A stretch of DNA of 64,000 nucleotides from Tranquillimonas alkanivorans (GCF_900115595.1 NZ_FOXA01000010.1:1-64000), one strand, 5' to 3'; numbered from the stretch's first letter, positions 13,043-22,217 are shown. The notes: a model not told the origin generated them from the letters alone. A program made the numbers and translations.

Positions 13043-13150
13043 ATGTTGCCCGACACCGTGCCATCAGCGTCCCGTGCCGCTCGGGATCGCGTGCCGCATT
13101 CTGTTCGGCCCGACCACCTCTGGATGCGACGCACGGGAGGGGCGGCATGA
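13043..13150 (+). CDS. Possible 35-codon leader ORF coupled to the GH15 gene
   Basis: An ATG-started frame of 35 codons (beginning MLPDTVPSAS) ends with TGA at 13148-13150, overlapping the ATG of the GH15 gene as ATGA. It lies downstream of the EcfG-like promoter, so it would be within the leader. A purine-rich AAAGGGG lies about 15 bases upstream, too far for a strong ribosome site. No family is recognised. It may be a coupling leader peptide or chance. Confidence 0.2.
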   Translation: MLPDTVPSASRAARDRVPHSVRPDHLWMRRTGGAA

Positions 13151-14997
13151 AGGGGACCGCGCCCGCCCAACCAGGCACCGAGCAAGGCTATCCGCCGATC
13201 AACGACTACGCCCTGATCGGCGACACGCGCACCGCCGCGCTGGTGTCGAAGCAAGGCTCGATCGACTGGTGCTGCCTGCCCGACTTTGACAGCCCCTCCG
13301 TCTTCGCCGCGGTGCTCGACCGCTTCAACGGCGGCCGGCTGCGTGTCGGCCCGGTGGAGGAGGCCGAGGTGCAGCGGCGTTACATCGACGGCACGCCTGT
13401 GCTCGAAACTCGCTTCCGGACGCGGACCGGCACACTCAAGCTGACGGACTTCATGCCCATGATCGAGGGCGCCCAGCGCGAGATCGAGCCCGAGCGCCAG
13501 ATCGTCCGCATGCTCGAAGTCGAAGACGGCGAGGTCGAGGTCGAACTGATCTTCGCCCCGCGACCGGGCTATGCGAGCGGGACGCCCCGCCTGCGCCGGC
13601 GCGGCCGCATCGGTTGGACCTTTGAATGGGGCGCGAGCTTCCACCTGCTGCGCACGGACCTTCACGTGGAACAGACGGTCGGCGGCAGGCTCGAAGGGCG
13701 GACGCGGCTCGCAGCGGGGGAAACGGCCTATGTCTCGTTCTCGTTCACCTGCCGCGATATCGGCGTCATCCCGCGCCTGCGCACCGAAAGCGAGCACAAG
13801 CGCGACCGGACGCTGGACTGGTGGGAAGGCTGGAGCAGCCGCATCGCCTATGACGGCCCCTACGCCGACGTCGTCCACCGCAGCGCGCTCGCGCTGCGCC
13901 TGATGACCTTCAGCCAATCGGGCGCAGTCGTTGCCGCGCCGACCTCGTCCCTGCCCGAGTCGATGGGCGGGGCGCGCAACTGGGACTACCGGTATTGCTG
14001 GCTGCGCGACGCGTATTTCCTGCTGCGCTCGTTCCTCGGGCTGGGCCTGACCGCCGAGGCGGACGCCTTCTTCAACTGGCTGCTGCACGCCACGCAACTC
14101 ACCCGCCCGCAGCTCGGCCTGCTTTACGGTCTTTACGGCGGCACCAAGCTGACCGAGCACATCCTTCCGCAGTTCGAAGGATACCGCCGCTCGGGCCCTG
14201 TCCGCCGCGGCAACTCGGCCGCCGAGCAGCTTCAACTCGACGTCTACGGTTCGGTCGTGGTCGCGGTGCACGGCTACGTCGAGAAGGGCGGCGGTCCGCT
14301 GGAGCCGAGCGACAAGCGCGCTCTCATCGGCTTCGGCGAGCGCATCTGCGAAATCTGGCGCGAGCCCGACGACGGCATCTGGGAATTTCGCGGCCCGCGC
14401 CGCCACACGACCTATTCCAAGGTCATGTGCTGGGCCGGACTCGACTGCCTGCTGCGACTGGACGAAGAAGGGCTGATCGACGCGCCCGCCGAGCGCTTCC
14501 GGACAGAGGCGCACCTGCTGAAAGAGACGATCCTTCGCGAGGCGTGGAGCGACGAGCGGCAGGCCTTCACCGGCGCCTTCGGCTGGGACTTCCTGGACGC
14601 CAGCGTACTCGAGATGCCGCGCCTGAAGATCATCGATGCCTGCGACCCGCGCATGAAGTCCACGTTCGAGCAGATCGACAAAGCGCTCGGCCACGGTCCC
14701 CTGCTGCGCCGTTACGAGCACGGCAGCGACCCTTGGGCGTCGCAGGAAGGCGCGTTCGGCATCTGCGGCTTCTGGGCGGCCGAATACCTGGCGCAGTGCG
14801 GCCGGGTGGACGAGGCGCGGGCGCGTTTCGAGGCGCTTCTTGGCTGCGGCAACGACCTCGGCCTCTTCGCCGAGGAGGTGGACCCCGAGACTGGCGACGC
14901 GCTCGGAAACTTCCCGCAGGCCCTGACACATTGCGGCGTCATCAACGCGGCGCTGGCCATCGACGCCGCCGAACGCGCGGGCAAGGAGGCCGCCTGA
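13147..14997 (+). CDS. Glycoside hydrolase family 15 (glucoamylase/trehalase-like)
   Basis: The 616-residue protein has an N-terminal beta-sandwich region (about 1-240) with IGDTRTAALVSKQGSIDWCC and LPDFDSPSVF, then an (alpha/alpha)6 barrel starting with NWDYRYCWLRDAYFLL, which is the GH15 signature. GH15 members release glucose from alpha-glucans, and a bacterial subgroup hydrolyses trehalose. Placement after otsBA and near treS fits either activity; sequence alone does not decide. ATG at 13147 follows GGGAGGGG. The stop overlaps the ATG of the next gene, so the two are co-translated. Confidence 0.88.
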   Translation: MKGTAPAQPGTEQGYPPINDYALIGDTRTAALVSKQGSIDWCCLPDFDSPSVFAAVLDRFNGGRLRVGPVEEAEVQRRYIDGTPVLETRFRTRTGTLKLTDFMPMIEGAQREIEPERQIVRMLEVEDGEVEVELIFAPRPGYASGTPRLRRRGRIGWTFEWGASFHLLRTDLHVEQTVGGRLEGRTRLAAGETAYVSFSFTCRDIGVIPRLRTESEHKRDRTLDWWEGWSSRIAYDGPYADVVHRSALALRLMTFSQSGAVVAAPTSSLPESMGGARNWDYRYCWLRDAYFLLRSFLGLGLTAEADAFFNWLLHATQLTRPQLGLLYGLYGGTKLTEHILPQFEGYRRSGPVRRGNSAAEQLQLDVYGSVVVAVHGYVEKGGGPLEPSDKRALIGFGERICEIWREPDDGIWEFRGPRRHTTYSKVMCWAGLDCLLRLDEEGLIDAPAERFRTEAHLLKETILREAWSDERQAFTGAFGWDFLDASVLEMPRLKIIDACDPRMKSTFEQIDKALGHGPLLRRYEHGSDPWASQEGAFGICGFWAAEYLAQCGRVDEARARFEALLGCGNDLGLFAEEVDPETGDALGNFPQALTHCGVINAALAIDAAERAGKEAA

Positions 14998-15491
14998 TGC
15001 TCGAAGCGATGCTGCAGGACTGGGTGGCGGTCGTCTTCTGGGGACTCGTCTCGACGGCCGTCATGGCGACCGTTCTCGAAGGGGCGCAGGTTATGGGATT
15101 CAGCCGCCTGAGCTTCCCCTTCCTGTTCGGCACCTACGTTACCGGCAGCCGGCGGCGGGCGATGATCCTGGGCTACGTCCTCTACCTGATGGGCGGGTGG
15201 CTCTTCGCGTCCCTCTACGCGCTCTTGCTCGACGCGCTCTGGCGGGTCTGGTGGGTCGGGCTGCTGGCCGGCCTCGGCCACGGGATCTTCCTGGTGGTCG
15301 TGTTCTTTCCGCTTCTGCCCTACGTGCATCCGCGCATTGCCAACGAATACGACGGCCCGTCCGCCCTGCGGCGGCTTGAACCGCCGGGGGCCTTCGGGCT
15401 GAACTACGGCCGCGCCACGCCGGTCTCGACGGTGCTGGCGCAGGGGCTCTACGGGCTGATCTTCGCCTTCGGCTACAGCCACGTGGGCTGA
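14997..15491 (+). CDS. Small polytopic membrane protein of unknown function
   Basis: A 164-residue protein with about four hydrophobic segments: roughly residues 8-30, 58-80, 83-105 and 143-162. The loop after the third segment contains HPRIANEYDGPS. No enzymatic motif is recognised. Its ATG overlaps the stop of the GH15 gene (TGATG), so its function is probably linked to that enzyme or to the same stress response at the inner membrane. The convergent SDR gene begins three bases past its end. Annotation is limited to the topology visible in the sequence. Confidence 0.75.
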   Translation: MLEAMLQDWVAVVFWGLVSTAVMATVLEGAQVMGFSRLSFPFLFGTYVTGSRRRAMILGYVLYLMGGWLFASLYALLLDALWRVWWVGLLAGLGHGIFLVVVFFPLLPYVHPRIANEYDGPSALRRLEPPGAFGLNYGRATPVSTVLAQGLYGLIFAFGYSHVG

Positions 15492-15493
15492 GG

Positions 15494-16297
15494 TCAGCCC
15501 CCTTCGCGGAAATGCGGATGCAGAGTCATGCCGCCGTCGATGATCAGCGTGTGGCCGTGGACGTAGTCGCTGTCATCGCTTGCCAGCCAGACCACGGCCT
15601 TCGCCACGTCCTCGGGCTCCCCGATCCGGCCGTAGGGGATCTTGGACAGCATGTCGCGCCGGCCCTCCTCGCTCTCCCAGACCTCCTGGTTGATGGCGGT
15701 CTTGATCGCGCCGGGGGCGACGGCGTTCACGCGGATGCGCTCGTGTCCGAACTCCTGTGCGCATGACTTCATGAGCATGGCCGTCCCGGCCTTGGCGGCG
15801 GCGTAGTTCGCGTGGCCCGCCCACGGGATGCGCTCGTGCACCGAGGTCATGAAGATGATGTTGCCCGCCGCGCCTGTCCAATGCGTCTCGCGCCCGCAGA
15901 AGTGGCGGGCGGCGGCGCGGGCGCAGAGGAAGCTGCCGCGCAGGTCGATGTTCATCACCGCGTCCCAGTCCGACACCTCCATGTCGAGCACTGATGCGTC
16001 CTTCTGGATGCCGGCGTTGTTCACCAGGATGTCGACCCGTTCGTAACGGCGGACCGCCTCGGCGAACATCGCGTCGACCTGTACCTCGTCGCTGACATCC
16101 GCCTTGTGCTCGAAAGCCTCCCCGCCTCGCGCCTCGACCTCGGCCACGGTGTCCTGCGCGCCGTCCTCGCTGCCGTGATAGTTCACGACCACCCGCGCCC
16201 CGGCCGCGCCCAGCGCCACGGCGCAGGCGGACCCTATGCCGGAACTCGCTCCGGTGACGATGGCGACGCGTTGATCGAGCGGGCGGTCGGACGGCAT
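15494..16297 (-). CDS. Short-chain dehydrogenase (glucose 1-dehydrogenase-like)
   Basis: This 267-residue classical SDR has the cofactor motif TGASSGIG near the N-terminus, NNAG in the middle, a catalytic Ser in FMTSVHER and the YAAAK pair. It ends with IIDGGMTLHP, as many glucose 1-dehydrogenase-like SDRs do. ATG at 16297 is chosen because GGAG precedes it and the upstream extension is not family-like. It probably oxidises a sugar or polyol with NAD(P)+; the substrate cannot be read from the sequence. It is convergent with the GH15-membrane protein unit and divergent from kbl. Confidence 0.85.
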   Translation of the reverse strand: MPSDRPLDQRVAIVTGASSGIGSACAVALGAAGARVVVNYHGSEDGAQDTVAEVEARGGEAFEHKADVSDEVQVDAMFAEAVRRYERVDILVNNAGIQKDASVLDMEVSDWDAVMNIDLRGSFLCARAAARHFCGRETHWTGAAGNIIFMTSVHERIPWAGHANYAAAKAGTAMLMKSCAQEFGHERIRVNAVAPGAIKTAINQEVWESEEGRRDMLSKIPYGRIGEPEDVAKAVVWLASDDSDYVHGHTLIIDGGMTLHPHFREGG

Positions 16298-16449
16298 GGC
16301 AGGCTCCCTTGGTCTCGCCCAACCGGAACGCGTCGCGACGGGGCAAGGGTCCGGCCGCTCGATCACGTCGCCGCAACCGCACGCCGTTCCGTTCCCGCCC
16401 GAAGGCGCTTATGTGAGATGCAACAGCGCGACGGGTGAAAGGAAACGAG

Positions 16450-17640
16450 ATGAGCGACAGCCTGATCCAAAGGCTCCGGCAGGAGCTCGACCAGATCGAG
16501 AGCGAAGGGCTGACCAAGCGCGAGCGGATCATCACCTCGCAGCAGTCGGGCCATGTCGCGGCCCAGCCGGGCGGCGAGGTGCTGAACTTCTGCGCCAACA
16601 ACTATCTCGGGCTCGCCAACCACCCCGATCTGATCCGCGCGGGGAAAGAGGCGCTGGACCGCTACGGCTTCGGCATGGCCTCGGTCCGGTTCATCTGCGG
16701 CACGCAGGACGTGCACAAGGCGCTCGAGGACCGGCTGAGCCGCTTCCTCAAGATGGAGGACACGATCCTCTATTCCTCGTGCTTCGACGCGAATACCGGC
16801 CTGTTCGAGACGATCCTGGGCCCCGAGGACGCGATCATCTCGGACGCGCTGAACCACGCCTCGATCATCGACGGGGTGCGGCTGTGCAAGGCGAAGCGCT
16901 ATCGCTACGCCAACAACGACATGGGCAAACTGGAAGAGCGGCTGAAGGAGGCGTCCGACGCGCGCCACCGCCTGATCGCCACCGACGGCGTGTTCTCGAT
17001 GGACGGGGCGATCGCGAACCTGCCCGCCATCTGCGAGCTGGCCGAGAAGTATGACGCGACGGTGATGGTGGACGACAGCCACGCGGTGGGCTTCGTCGGC
17101 GAGCACGGGCGCGGCACGCCCGAGCTGTGCGGCGTCGAGGGGCGCGTGGACATCCTGACCGGCACGCTGGGCAAGGCGCTTGGCGGGGCGTCGGGCGGCT
17201 ATACCGCCGCGCGGCGCGAGATCGTCGAGATGCTGCGCCAACGCTCGCGGCCCTACCTGTTCTCGAACACGCTGGCCCCGGTGATCGCGGCGGCGACGCA
17301 GACGGCGCTGGACCTCGTGGAGACCTCGGGCGAGCTGCGCGGACGGCTGGTGCGCAACTCGGAGCGGTTCCGGCGCGAGATGACGGCGCTCGGGTTCAAG
17401 CTGGCGGGCGAAGGTCACCCGATCATCCCGGTGATGCTGGGCGACGCGCGCCTGACCGGCGACTTCGCAGCGAAACTGCTGGACGAAGGCATCTACGTCA
17501 CCGGCTTCTCCTTCCCCGTCGTCCCCCGGGGACAGGCGCGCATCCGCACGCAGATGTCGGCGGCGCACACGGACGAGGATATCACGCGGGCCATCGAGGC
17601 GTTCGCCAGTGTCGGCCGCGAACTGAAGGTGATCGAATGA
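16450..17640 (+). CDS. kbl: Glycine C-acetyltransferase (2-amino-3-ketobutyrate CoA ligase)
   Basis: The 396-residue PLP enzyme splits 2-amino-3-ketobutyrate with CoA into glycine and acetyl-CoA. It shows the alpha-oxoamine synthase pattern: [35 protein letters not shown] and the PLP-binding lysine in [10 protein letters not shown]. The ATG at 16450 follows AAAGGA. Its stop overlaps the tdh ATG (ATGA), so Kbl and Tdh are made together and act in sequence in threonine breakdown. Confidence 0.96.
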   Translation: MSDSLIQRLRQELDQIESEGLTKRERIITSQQSGHVAAQPGGEVLNFCANNYLGLANHPDLIRAGKEALDRYGFGMASVRFICGTQDVHKALEDRLSRFLKMEDTILYSSCFDANTGLFETILGPEDAIISDALNHASIIDGVRLCKAKRYRYANNDMGKLEERLKEASDARHRLIATDGVFSMDGAIANLPAICELAEKYDATVMVDDSHAVGFVGEHGRGTPELCGVEGRVDILTGTLGKALGGASGGYTAARREIVEMLRQRSRPYLFSNTLAPVIAAATQTALDLVETSGELRGRLVRNSERFRREMTALGFKLAGEGHPIIPVMLGDARLTGDFAAKLLDEGIYVTGFSFPVVPRGQARIRTQMSAAHTDEDITRAIEAFASVGRELKVIE

Positions 17641-18677
17641 GCAGCAACCAGATGAAGGCGCTGGTGAAGCCCAGGCCCGAGCCGGGCCTGTGGATGGAGC
17701 GCGTGCCGGTGCCCGAGCCGGGGCCGAACGACGTGCTGATCCGCGTGACCAAGTCCGCCATCTGCGGCACCGACGTGCACATCTACAACTGGGACGACTT
17801 CGCGTCCAAGACGGTGCCCGTGCCGATGGTCGTGGGCCACGAGTTCTGCGGCGAGATCGCCGAGCTGGGCAGCGCGGTGACGCAGTATCACGTCGGACAG
17901 CGCGTTTCGGGCGAGGGGCACATCGTCTGCGGCGTCTGCCGCAACTGCCGCGCGGGGCGCGGGCATCTGTGCCGCAACACCGTGGGCGTCGGCGTGCAGC
18001 GGCCCGGCGCCTTCGCCGAATACCTGTGCATCCCCGAGGCGAACGTGGTGCCGATCCCCGACACCGTGCCCGACGAGATCGCGGCGATCTTCGACCCGTT
18101 CGGCAACGCCGTGCACACGGCGCTGAGCTTCGACTGCGTGGGTGAGGACGTGCTGGTGACGGGGGCCGGCCCCATCGGGATCATGGGCGCGGTCGTCGCC
18201 AAACGGGCGGGCGCGCGCAAGGTGGTGATCACCGACATCTCTCCCGTCCGGCTCGAGCTGGCGCGGAAGATGGGGCTCGAGCACGTGGTGGACGCCTCGA
18301 AGGAAGACTTGGGCGACGTGATGGCGCTGATCGGCATGAAGGAGGGCTTCGACATCGGGCTCGAGATGTCGGGCGCGGCCACGGCGTTCCGCGACATGAT
18401 CGACAAGATGAACAACGGCGGAAAGATCGCGATCCTGGGCATCGCGCCCGCGGCGTTCGAGATCGACTGGAACAAGGTCATCTTCAAGATGCTCCACCTC
18501 AAGGGCATCTACGGCCGCGAGATGTTCGAGACCTGGTACAAGATGATCGCCTTCGTCGAGTCCGGCCTCGACCTCTCGCCGCTTATAACCCACCGCATCC
18601 GGGCAGAGGATTACGAGGACGGCTTCGCCGCGATCCGCGAGGGCCGCGCCGGCAAGGTGGTGATGGACTGGGCCTAA
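17637..18677 (+). CDS. tdh: L-threonine 3-dehydrogenase
   Basis: This 346-residue zinc-dependent medium-chain dehydrogenase oxidises threonine to 2-amino-3-ketobutyrate with NAD+. Catalytic zinc ligands lie in [13 protein letters not shown] and GHEFCGEI. The structural zinc lobe is [15 protein letters not shown], and the Rossmann loop is [10 protein letters not shown]. Length and motifs match E. coli Tdh. It starts inside the kbl stop codon, and a strong hairpin follows its end. Confidence 0.96.
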   Translation: MSSNQMKALVKPRPEPGLWMERVPVPEPGPNDVLIRVTKSAICGTDVHIYNWDDFASKTVPVPMVVGHEFCGEIAELGSAVTQYHVGQRVSGEGHIVCGVCRNCRAGRGHLCRNTVGVGVQRPGAFAEYLCIPEANVVPIPDTVPDEIAAIFDPFGNAVHTALSFDCVGEDVLVTGAGPIGIMGAVVAKRAGARKVVITDISPVRLELARKMGLEHVVDASKEDLGDVMALIGMKEGFDIGLEMSGAATAFRDMIDKMNNGGKIAILGIAPAAFEIDWNKVIFKMLHLKGIYGREMFETWYKMIAFVESGLDLSPLITHRIRAEDYEDGFAAIREGRAGKVVMDWA

Positions 18678-18683
18678 GGACAA

Positions 18684-18706
18684 GGCGCGCCCGCACCGGG
18701 CGCGCC
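18684..18706. terminator. Hairpin between convergent tdh and usp
   Basis: GGCGCGCCC (18684-18692) and GGGCGCGCC (18698-18706) form a perfect nine-pair stem with a five-base loop, between the ends of tdh and the universal stress gene. There is no T-run on either side, so it is a terminator candidate rather than a classic intrinsic terminator. Confidence 0.5.
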
Positions 18707-18728
18707 GCGCGTACCCCCGCGGCCGCGC

Positions 18729-19565
18729 TCACTTCGACAGCAACACCGGCACCTTGGCGTTGTCGAGCAGGTAGCGCGTCACTGCCCCGATGACGAAGTC
18801 GTAGGCGCGGGAGTGGCCGAAGGCGCCTGTGGCGACGAGCGTCGCGCCGGTCTCGAAAGCCACGCGCAGCAGCGCCTCTCCCGTCTCGCCCACTCCGGCG
18901 TCCCGCTCGATCACCTCGGTCCGGAAGCCGTGCCGGTCGATGGCGGCGGCGAGGTCGTCGCGAGTCCCCTCCTCCATCACGTCCCCGTCGCGCCCGATAT
19001 GCACCACGTCGATCCGCGCGCCGGGCGCGGCGAAGGCCAGCGCGTCGTGCGCCGCGCGCGCCGCCTCGCGCGTGCGGCTCCAGCCGATGGCGATGCGTTC
19101 CCCCAGTGTAGAGACGTCCGCCCCCTTGGGCAACGCCAGCACCGGGCGGCCGCTGTTGCGGATCAGGTGCTCCTGCAGGCGGTGCTGTTCCGAGCGACGC
19201 GTCTCGGGTTCGGTCAGTGCCGTCACCACGATGTCCGCGGCTCGAACACTATCGACGAGGTAGGCGTCCGATCCCTGCACGCTCACGTCCTGCGCCCGCC
19301 ACTCACTCGGGAAGTCCTCGGCCCCGGCATGGCGGTCGAAGATGGCACGGATCGCCTGTGTCTCTTCCTCCTGCCAGTCCAGGAAGCCCGGCGCCGGAAG
19401 CGCGGCCACGCCCTCTCCCACGCCGACATACGGGACATAGGGTTCGGCCGGATGCACCGCCGTCAGATGCGCGCCATGCGCCCGCGCCAGGTCGCAAGCC
19501 AACGGCATGAGCCACTCGGCCTCCTGCGCCGTCACCAGGCTTACCGCGATGGTCTTGATGTTCAT
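18729..19565 (-). CDS. Universal stress protein, tandem UspA domains
   Basis: The 278-residue protein is long enough for two UspA folds. The C-terminal half ends with a GAFGHSRAYDFVIGAVTR segment, which follows the G-2x-G-9x-G pattern of ATP-binding Usp proteins with Ala instead of Ser/Thr after the last Gly, then NAKVPVLLSK. The N-terminal half begins MNIKTIAVSLV and is more diverged. ATG at 19565 follows AAGGGGGA. An FNR-type palindrome lies about 65 bases upstream, so oxygen-controlled expression is likely. The protein probably acts in the cytoplasm during energy or oxygen stress. Confidence 0.88.
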   Translation of the reverse strand: MNIKTIAVSLVTAQEAEWLMPLACDLARAHGAHLTAVHPAEPYVPYVGVGEGVAALPAPGFLDWQEEETQAIRAIFDRHAGAEDFPSEWRAQDVSVQGSDAYLVDSVRAADIVVTALTEPETRRSEQHRLQEHLIRNSGRPVLALPKGADVSTLGERIAIGWSRTREAARAAHDALAFAAPGARIDVVHIGRDGDVMEEGTRDDLAAAIDRHGFRTEVIERDAGVGETGEALLRVAFETGATLVATGAFGHSRAYDFVIGAVTRYLLDNAKVPVLLSK

Positions 19566-19629
19566 GTCGAAATTCCCCCTTGGCCGTTACGGGCCATGGC
19601 CGACAATAGCAGGTGTCACACGATTGAGA

Positions 19630-19643
19630 TTGATTTGTGTCAA
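19630..19643. promoter_or_regulatory. FNR/CRP-family box upstream of usp
   Basis: TTGAT-TTGT-GTCAA matches the FNR consensus TTGAT-N4-ATCAA at nine of ten positions. It is centred about 71 bases upstream of the usp start and about 60 bases before the start of the divergent small gene. FNR-family control of usp genes is common in proteobacteria. Confidence 0.6.
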
Positions 19644-19695
19644 TGCAGCACAGGCGCCCTCGCGGGATGAGTGCGCGCATAGGGAGGAATTTGAT

Positions 19696-19959
19696 TTGCT
19701 GGATTTCGAACCGCACCGCACCGCACGCACGACCTCGCCCGCCGGTGCCGTTTCCGGCCCCGGCCGCGCCTGGCGACCCATGCCGCAGGGAGCCGGCGCC
19801 GATCTGGCCCCTCTGCGCGAGGTGCTGGGCCCAGATCCCGCCCGCGCTTTGGCGTGCATGGTGGAGTTGGGGCTGAGCGACGACGAGATCGCGCGCTACT
19901 ACCGCTGCCCGGTCGAACGGCTGGCCCCGGCGCTCAGGGTGCTGCGCGCAGCGGCTTGA
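19696..19959 (+). CDS. Small protein with a C-terminal helix-turn-helix-like segment
   Basis: An 87-residue frame begins with TTG at 19696, seven bases after AGGGAGGA; this unusually good ribosome site decides the start, since no ATG in frame is well placed. The first half is Pro/Arg/Gly-rich. The second half (ELGLSDDEIARYYRCPVERL) looks like a helix-turn-helix with the GLSDDEIAR pattern seen in sigma-4 or GerE-like folds. It lies between the usp gene and fliI and is convergent with fliI, six bases apart. Function is unknown; a small DNA-binding regulator is a guess. Confidence 0.45.
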   Translation: MLDFEPHRTARTTSPAGAVSGPGRAWRPMPQGAGADLAPLREVLGPDPARALACMVELGLSDDEIARYYRCPVERLAPALRVLRAAA

Positions 19960-19965
19960 GGCCGC

Positions 19966-21309
19966 TCAGCCCGCCCGCGTCACGCCCGACTCATCGAGCA
20001 GCCGCGCCAGTTCGGCGAAGGTCTCGGCGGCCGGCAGGGTCTCGGTCTTGCGCTGGCTCAGGAACCGCCCGGCCGGACGCGCGAAGCGGATGGCCGCGTC
20101 GGTTTCGGGATCGCTGCCGTCGCGGTAGGCCCCGATGCGGATCAGCTCTTCCATGTCGGCGTACTTGCCCAGCGCCCGGCGCGCGGCGTCCAGCACGGCG
20201 TACTCGGCCTCGTTGTGGCAGTCCGGCAGCATCCGCGAGATGCTGGCCTGAAGGTTCACGGCCGGATAGCGCCCCTGCTCGGCGATGCGCCGGTCCAGAA
20301 CGACGTGGCCGTCCATGATGCCGCGCACGCTGTCGGCCACCGGCTCGTCCATGTCGCCGCCCTCGACGAGGACGGTGAAGATGCCGGTGATGTCGCCCGC
20401 CCCGTCCGCGCCCGGCCCCGCCCGTTCCAGCAGTTGCGGCAGCTCGGCGAAGACCGTGGGTGGATAACCCTTGGCGGTGGGAGGCTCGCCGCCCGACAGG
20501 CCGATTTCGCGCTGCGCCATGGCGAAGCGGGTGACGCTGTCGAGCAGGAGCAGCACCTGCTGCCCCGCGTCGCGGAAGTGCTCGGCCACGGCCATCGCCG
20601 TCCACGCCGCCTGCCGGCGCATCAGCGGCGGCTCGTCCCCGGTCGAAACCACCAGGACCGCCCGGCGCATCCCCTCGGGGCCCAGGTCCTGCTGGATGAA
20701 ATCCTGAACCTCGCGCCCGCGCTCGCCCACCAGCCCGATCACGATGACGTCGGCCTCGGCACTGCGCGCGAGCATCGCCATCAGGCTGGTCTTGCCGACG
20801 CCCGAGCCGGCGAACACGCCCATGCGCTGCCCGCGGCAAAGCGGTGTGAACACGTCGAAGGTCTTGATCCCGGTATCCAGCCGTGCGCCGACCCGCCGCC
20901 GGTCGAAGGCGGGCGGCGGCGCGGCGCGCACCGGCCGTGGCTCGGTCCCCTCGTGCAGGGGGCCCAGACGATCCAGCGGACGGCCCAGCGCGTCCACCAC
21001 GCGCCCGACCCAGCTTGCATCCGGGCGCACGGTCTCGCCGCCGGCGCACGCCTCGACGCGGTCGCCGGCGACGACGTGCCGCCATGTCCCGAACGGCAGG
21101 ACGTGCGTGCCGCGCGCATCGATGCCCACGACCTCGCCCATCACCGGCCCGCCGCGCCCTTGGACGATGCAGCGCTCGCCAATGCCCAGCCCGCGTTCAA
21201 GCCCCGCGACGGTCAGGTTCAGGCCCAGAACCTCGCTCACGCGCCCGGCTATCCTTGCTCCGCCCAGGGAACGAGCAAATGTAGAAAGCTCCGAGAACGC
21301 CGTATTCAT
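19966..21309 (-). CDS. fliI: Flagellum-specific ATPase FliI
   Basis: The 447-residue export ATPase has the Walker A loop GSGVGKTS at 168-175, the F1-beta-like segments LLLDSVTRFAMAQREI and GEPPTAKGYPPTVFAELPQLLERAG, and the usual C-terminal domain. It energises export of rod, hook and filament subunits together with FliH and FliJ. Here it is transcribed alone, opposite to flgB, with an AT-rich 69-base promoter gap between them. Confidence 0.96.
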   Translation of the reverse strand: MNTAFSELSTFARSLGGARIAGRVSEVLGLNLTVAGLERGLGIGERCIVQGRGGPVMGEVVGIDARGTHVLPFGTWRHVVAGDRVEACAGGETVRPDASWVGRVVDALGRPLDRLGPLHEGTEPRPVRAAPPPAFDRRRVGARLDTGIKTFDVFTPLCRGQRMGVFAGSGVGKTSLMAMLARSAEADVIVIGLVGERGREVQDFIQQDLGPEGMRRAVLVVSTGDEPPLMRRQAAWTAMAVAEHFRDAGQQVLLLLDSVTRFAMAQREIGLSGGEPPTAKGYPPTVFAELPQLLERAGPGADGAGDITGIFTVLVEGGDMDEPVADSVRGIMDGHVVLDRRIAEQGRYPAVNLQASISRMLPDCHNEAEYAVLDAARRALGKYADMEELIRIGAYRDGSDPETDAAIRFARPAGRFLSQRKTETLPAAETFAELARLLDESGVTRAG

Positions 21310-21378
21310 GGGATATATCCGGTGGTCATCAAGTATAAATAATGCTAAACATGATTAGAGCGAAGGGGAAGACACACG
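21310..21378. promoter_or_regulatory. Divergent AT-rich promoter region, fliI / flgB
   Basis: This 69-base gap is markedly AT-richer than its surroundings. It contains the perfect palindrome GGATATATCC (21311-21320) and CATCAAGTATAAAT (21328-21341). Promoters for fliI on one side and the flgB-flgC-fliE-fliQ operon on the other must lie here. No clear sigma-54 or sigma-28 site was recognised. Confidence 0.5.
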
Positions 21379-21777
21379 ATGAAGCTCGACACGATGTCCT
21401 TCTTCCGGATGGCCTCGGACCGGATGAGCTGGCTGAGTGAACGCCAGAAGGTGATTTCGCAGAACGTCGCGAACGCCGACACGCCCGGCTACAAGGCGCG
21501 CGACGTCGGCTCGTTCCAGGAGATGGTCGAAGGCTCGCGCGCGGGCACCGGACTCGCCCGCACGCACGAGGCGCACCGCGCCGGCAGCCTTGACGGCACC
21601 GGCGTGCGCGTCGACGAGGACCGAACCGCGTGGGAGCAGAGCCCCGACGGAAACACTGTCGTGCTGGAACAGCAGACGATCCGCGCCAACGAGGTGGCCG
21701 AAAACTACCGACTCGCGGCGCAGCTTTATCGCAAGGGCTATGAGCTTCTGTCGCTGGCCGCCTCGAGCAATCGCTGA
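21379..21777 (+). CDS. flgB: Flagellar proximal rod protein FlgB
   Basis: The 132-residue protein shows the FlgB pattern: an N-terminal rod motif (SQNVANADTPGYKARD, about residues 34-49) and a C-terminal coiled segment with VAENYRLAAQLYRKGYELL. FlgB builds the proximal rod with FlgC, FliE and FlgF. The ATG at 21379 follows AAGGGGAAG. It is the first gene of a run flgB-flgC-fliE-fliQ-lytic transglycosylase-flhA-fliR-flhB with short gaps or overlaps. Confidence 0.95.
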   Translation: MKLDTMSFFRMASDRMSWLSERQKVISQNVANADTPGYKARDVGSFQEMVEGSRAGTGLARTHEAHRAGSLDGTGVRVDEDRTAWEQSPDGNTVVLEQQTIRANEVAENYRLAAQLYRKGYELLSLAASSNR

Positions 21778-21796
21778 CACCTGAGGAGACTCGGAC

Positions 21797-22207
21797 ATGG
21801 ACAACCTGAGATCCATTCTATCCGTCGCCGCCAGCGGCATGTTCGCGCAAGGCGAGCGGCTCAAGGTCGTGTCGGAGAACGTGGCGAACGCCGAGTCCCG
21901 GGGCACCACGCCCGGCGCCGATCCGTACCGCCGCAAGACGATCTCGTTCGAAGAGGTGATGGACCGCGTCACCGGCACGTCGATGGTCACGATCGGCGAG
22001 ATCGGGCGCGACACATCGGAATTCGCACTGGAGTACGACCCCGCGCACCCGGCCGCGAACGAGGAAGGGTTCGTCAAGGTGTCGAACGTGAACACCATCC
22101 TCGAGATGAGCAACATGCGCGAGGCCGCCCGCAGCTACGAGGCGAACATGAACATGTTCGAGGCCGGGCGGAAGATGCGCAGCCAGATGATCGACCTTCT
22201 TAAGTAG
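21797..22207 (+). CDS. flgC: Flagellar proximal rod protein FlgC
   Basis: This 136-residue protein carries the rod/hook N-terminal signature VVSENVANAESRGT and the C-terminal NMREAARSYEANMNMFEAGRKM heptads typical of FlgC. It forms the proximal rod that crosses the periplasm. It follows flgB by 19 bases, with a GAGGAG ribosome site, and is followed by fliE after ten bases. Confidence 0.95.
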   Translation: MDNLRSILSVAASGMFAQGERLKVVSENVANAESRGTTPGADPYRRKTISFEEVMDRVTGTSMVTIGEIGRDTSEFALEYDPAHPAANEEGFVKVSNVNTILEMSNMREAARSYEANMNMFEAGRKMRSQMIDLLK

Positions 22208-22217
22208 GGGCTGAAGG

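Noticed and set aside
12949-14931. 660-codon minus-strand frame opposite GH15
   Set aside because: Shadow of the GH15 gene; no recognisable domain and no ribosome site.
16386-16395. Tandem GGAAC on the minus strand upstream of the SDR gene
   Set aside because: No CGTT-like -10 element at 16-17 bases from either copy.
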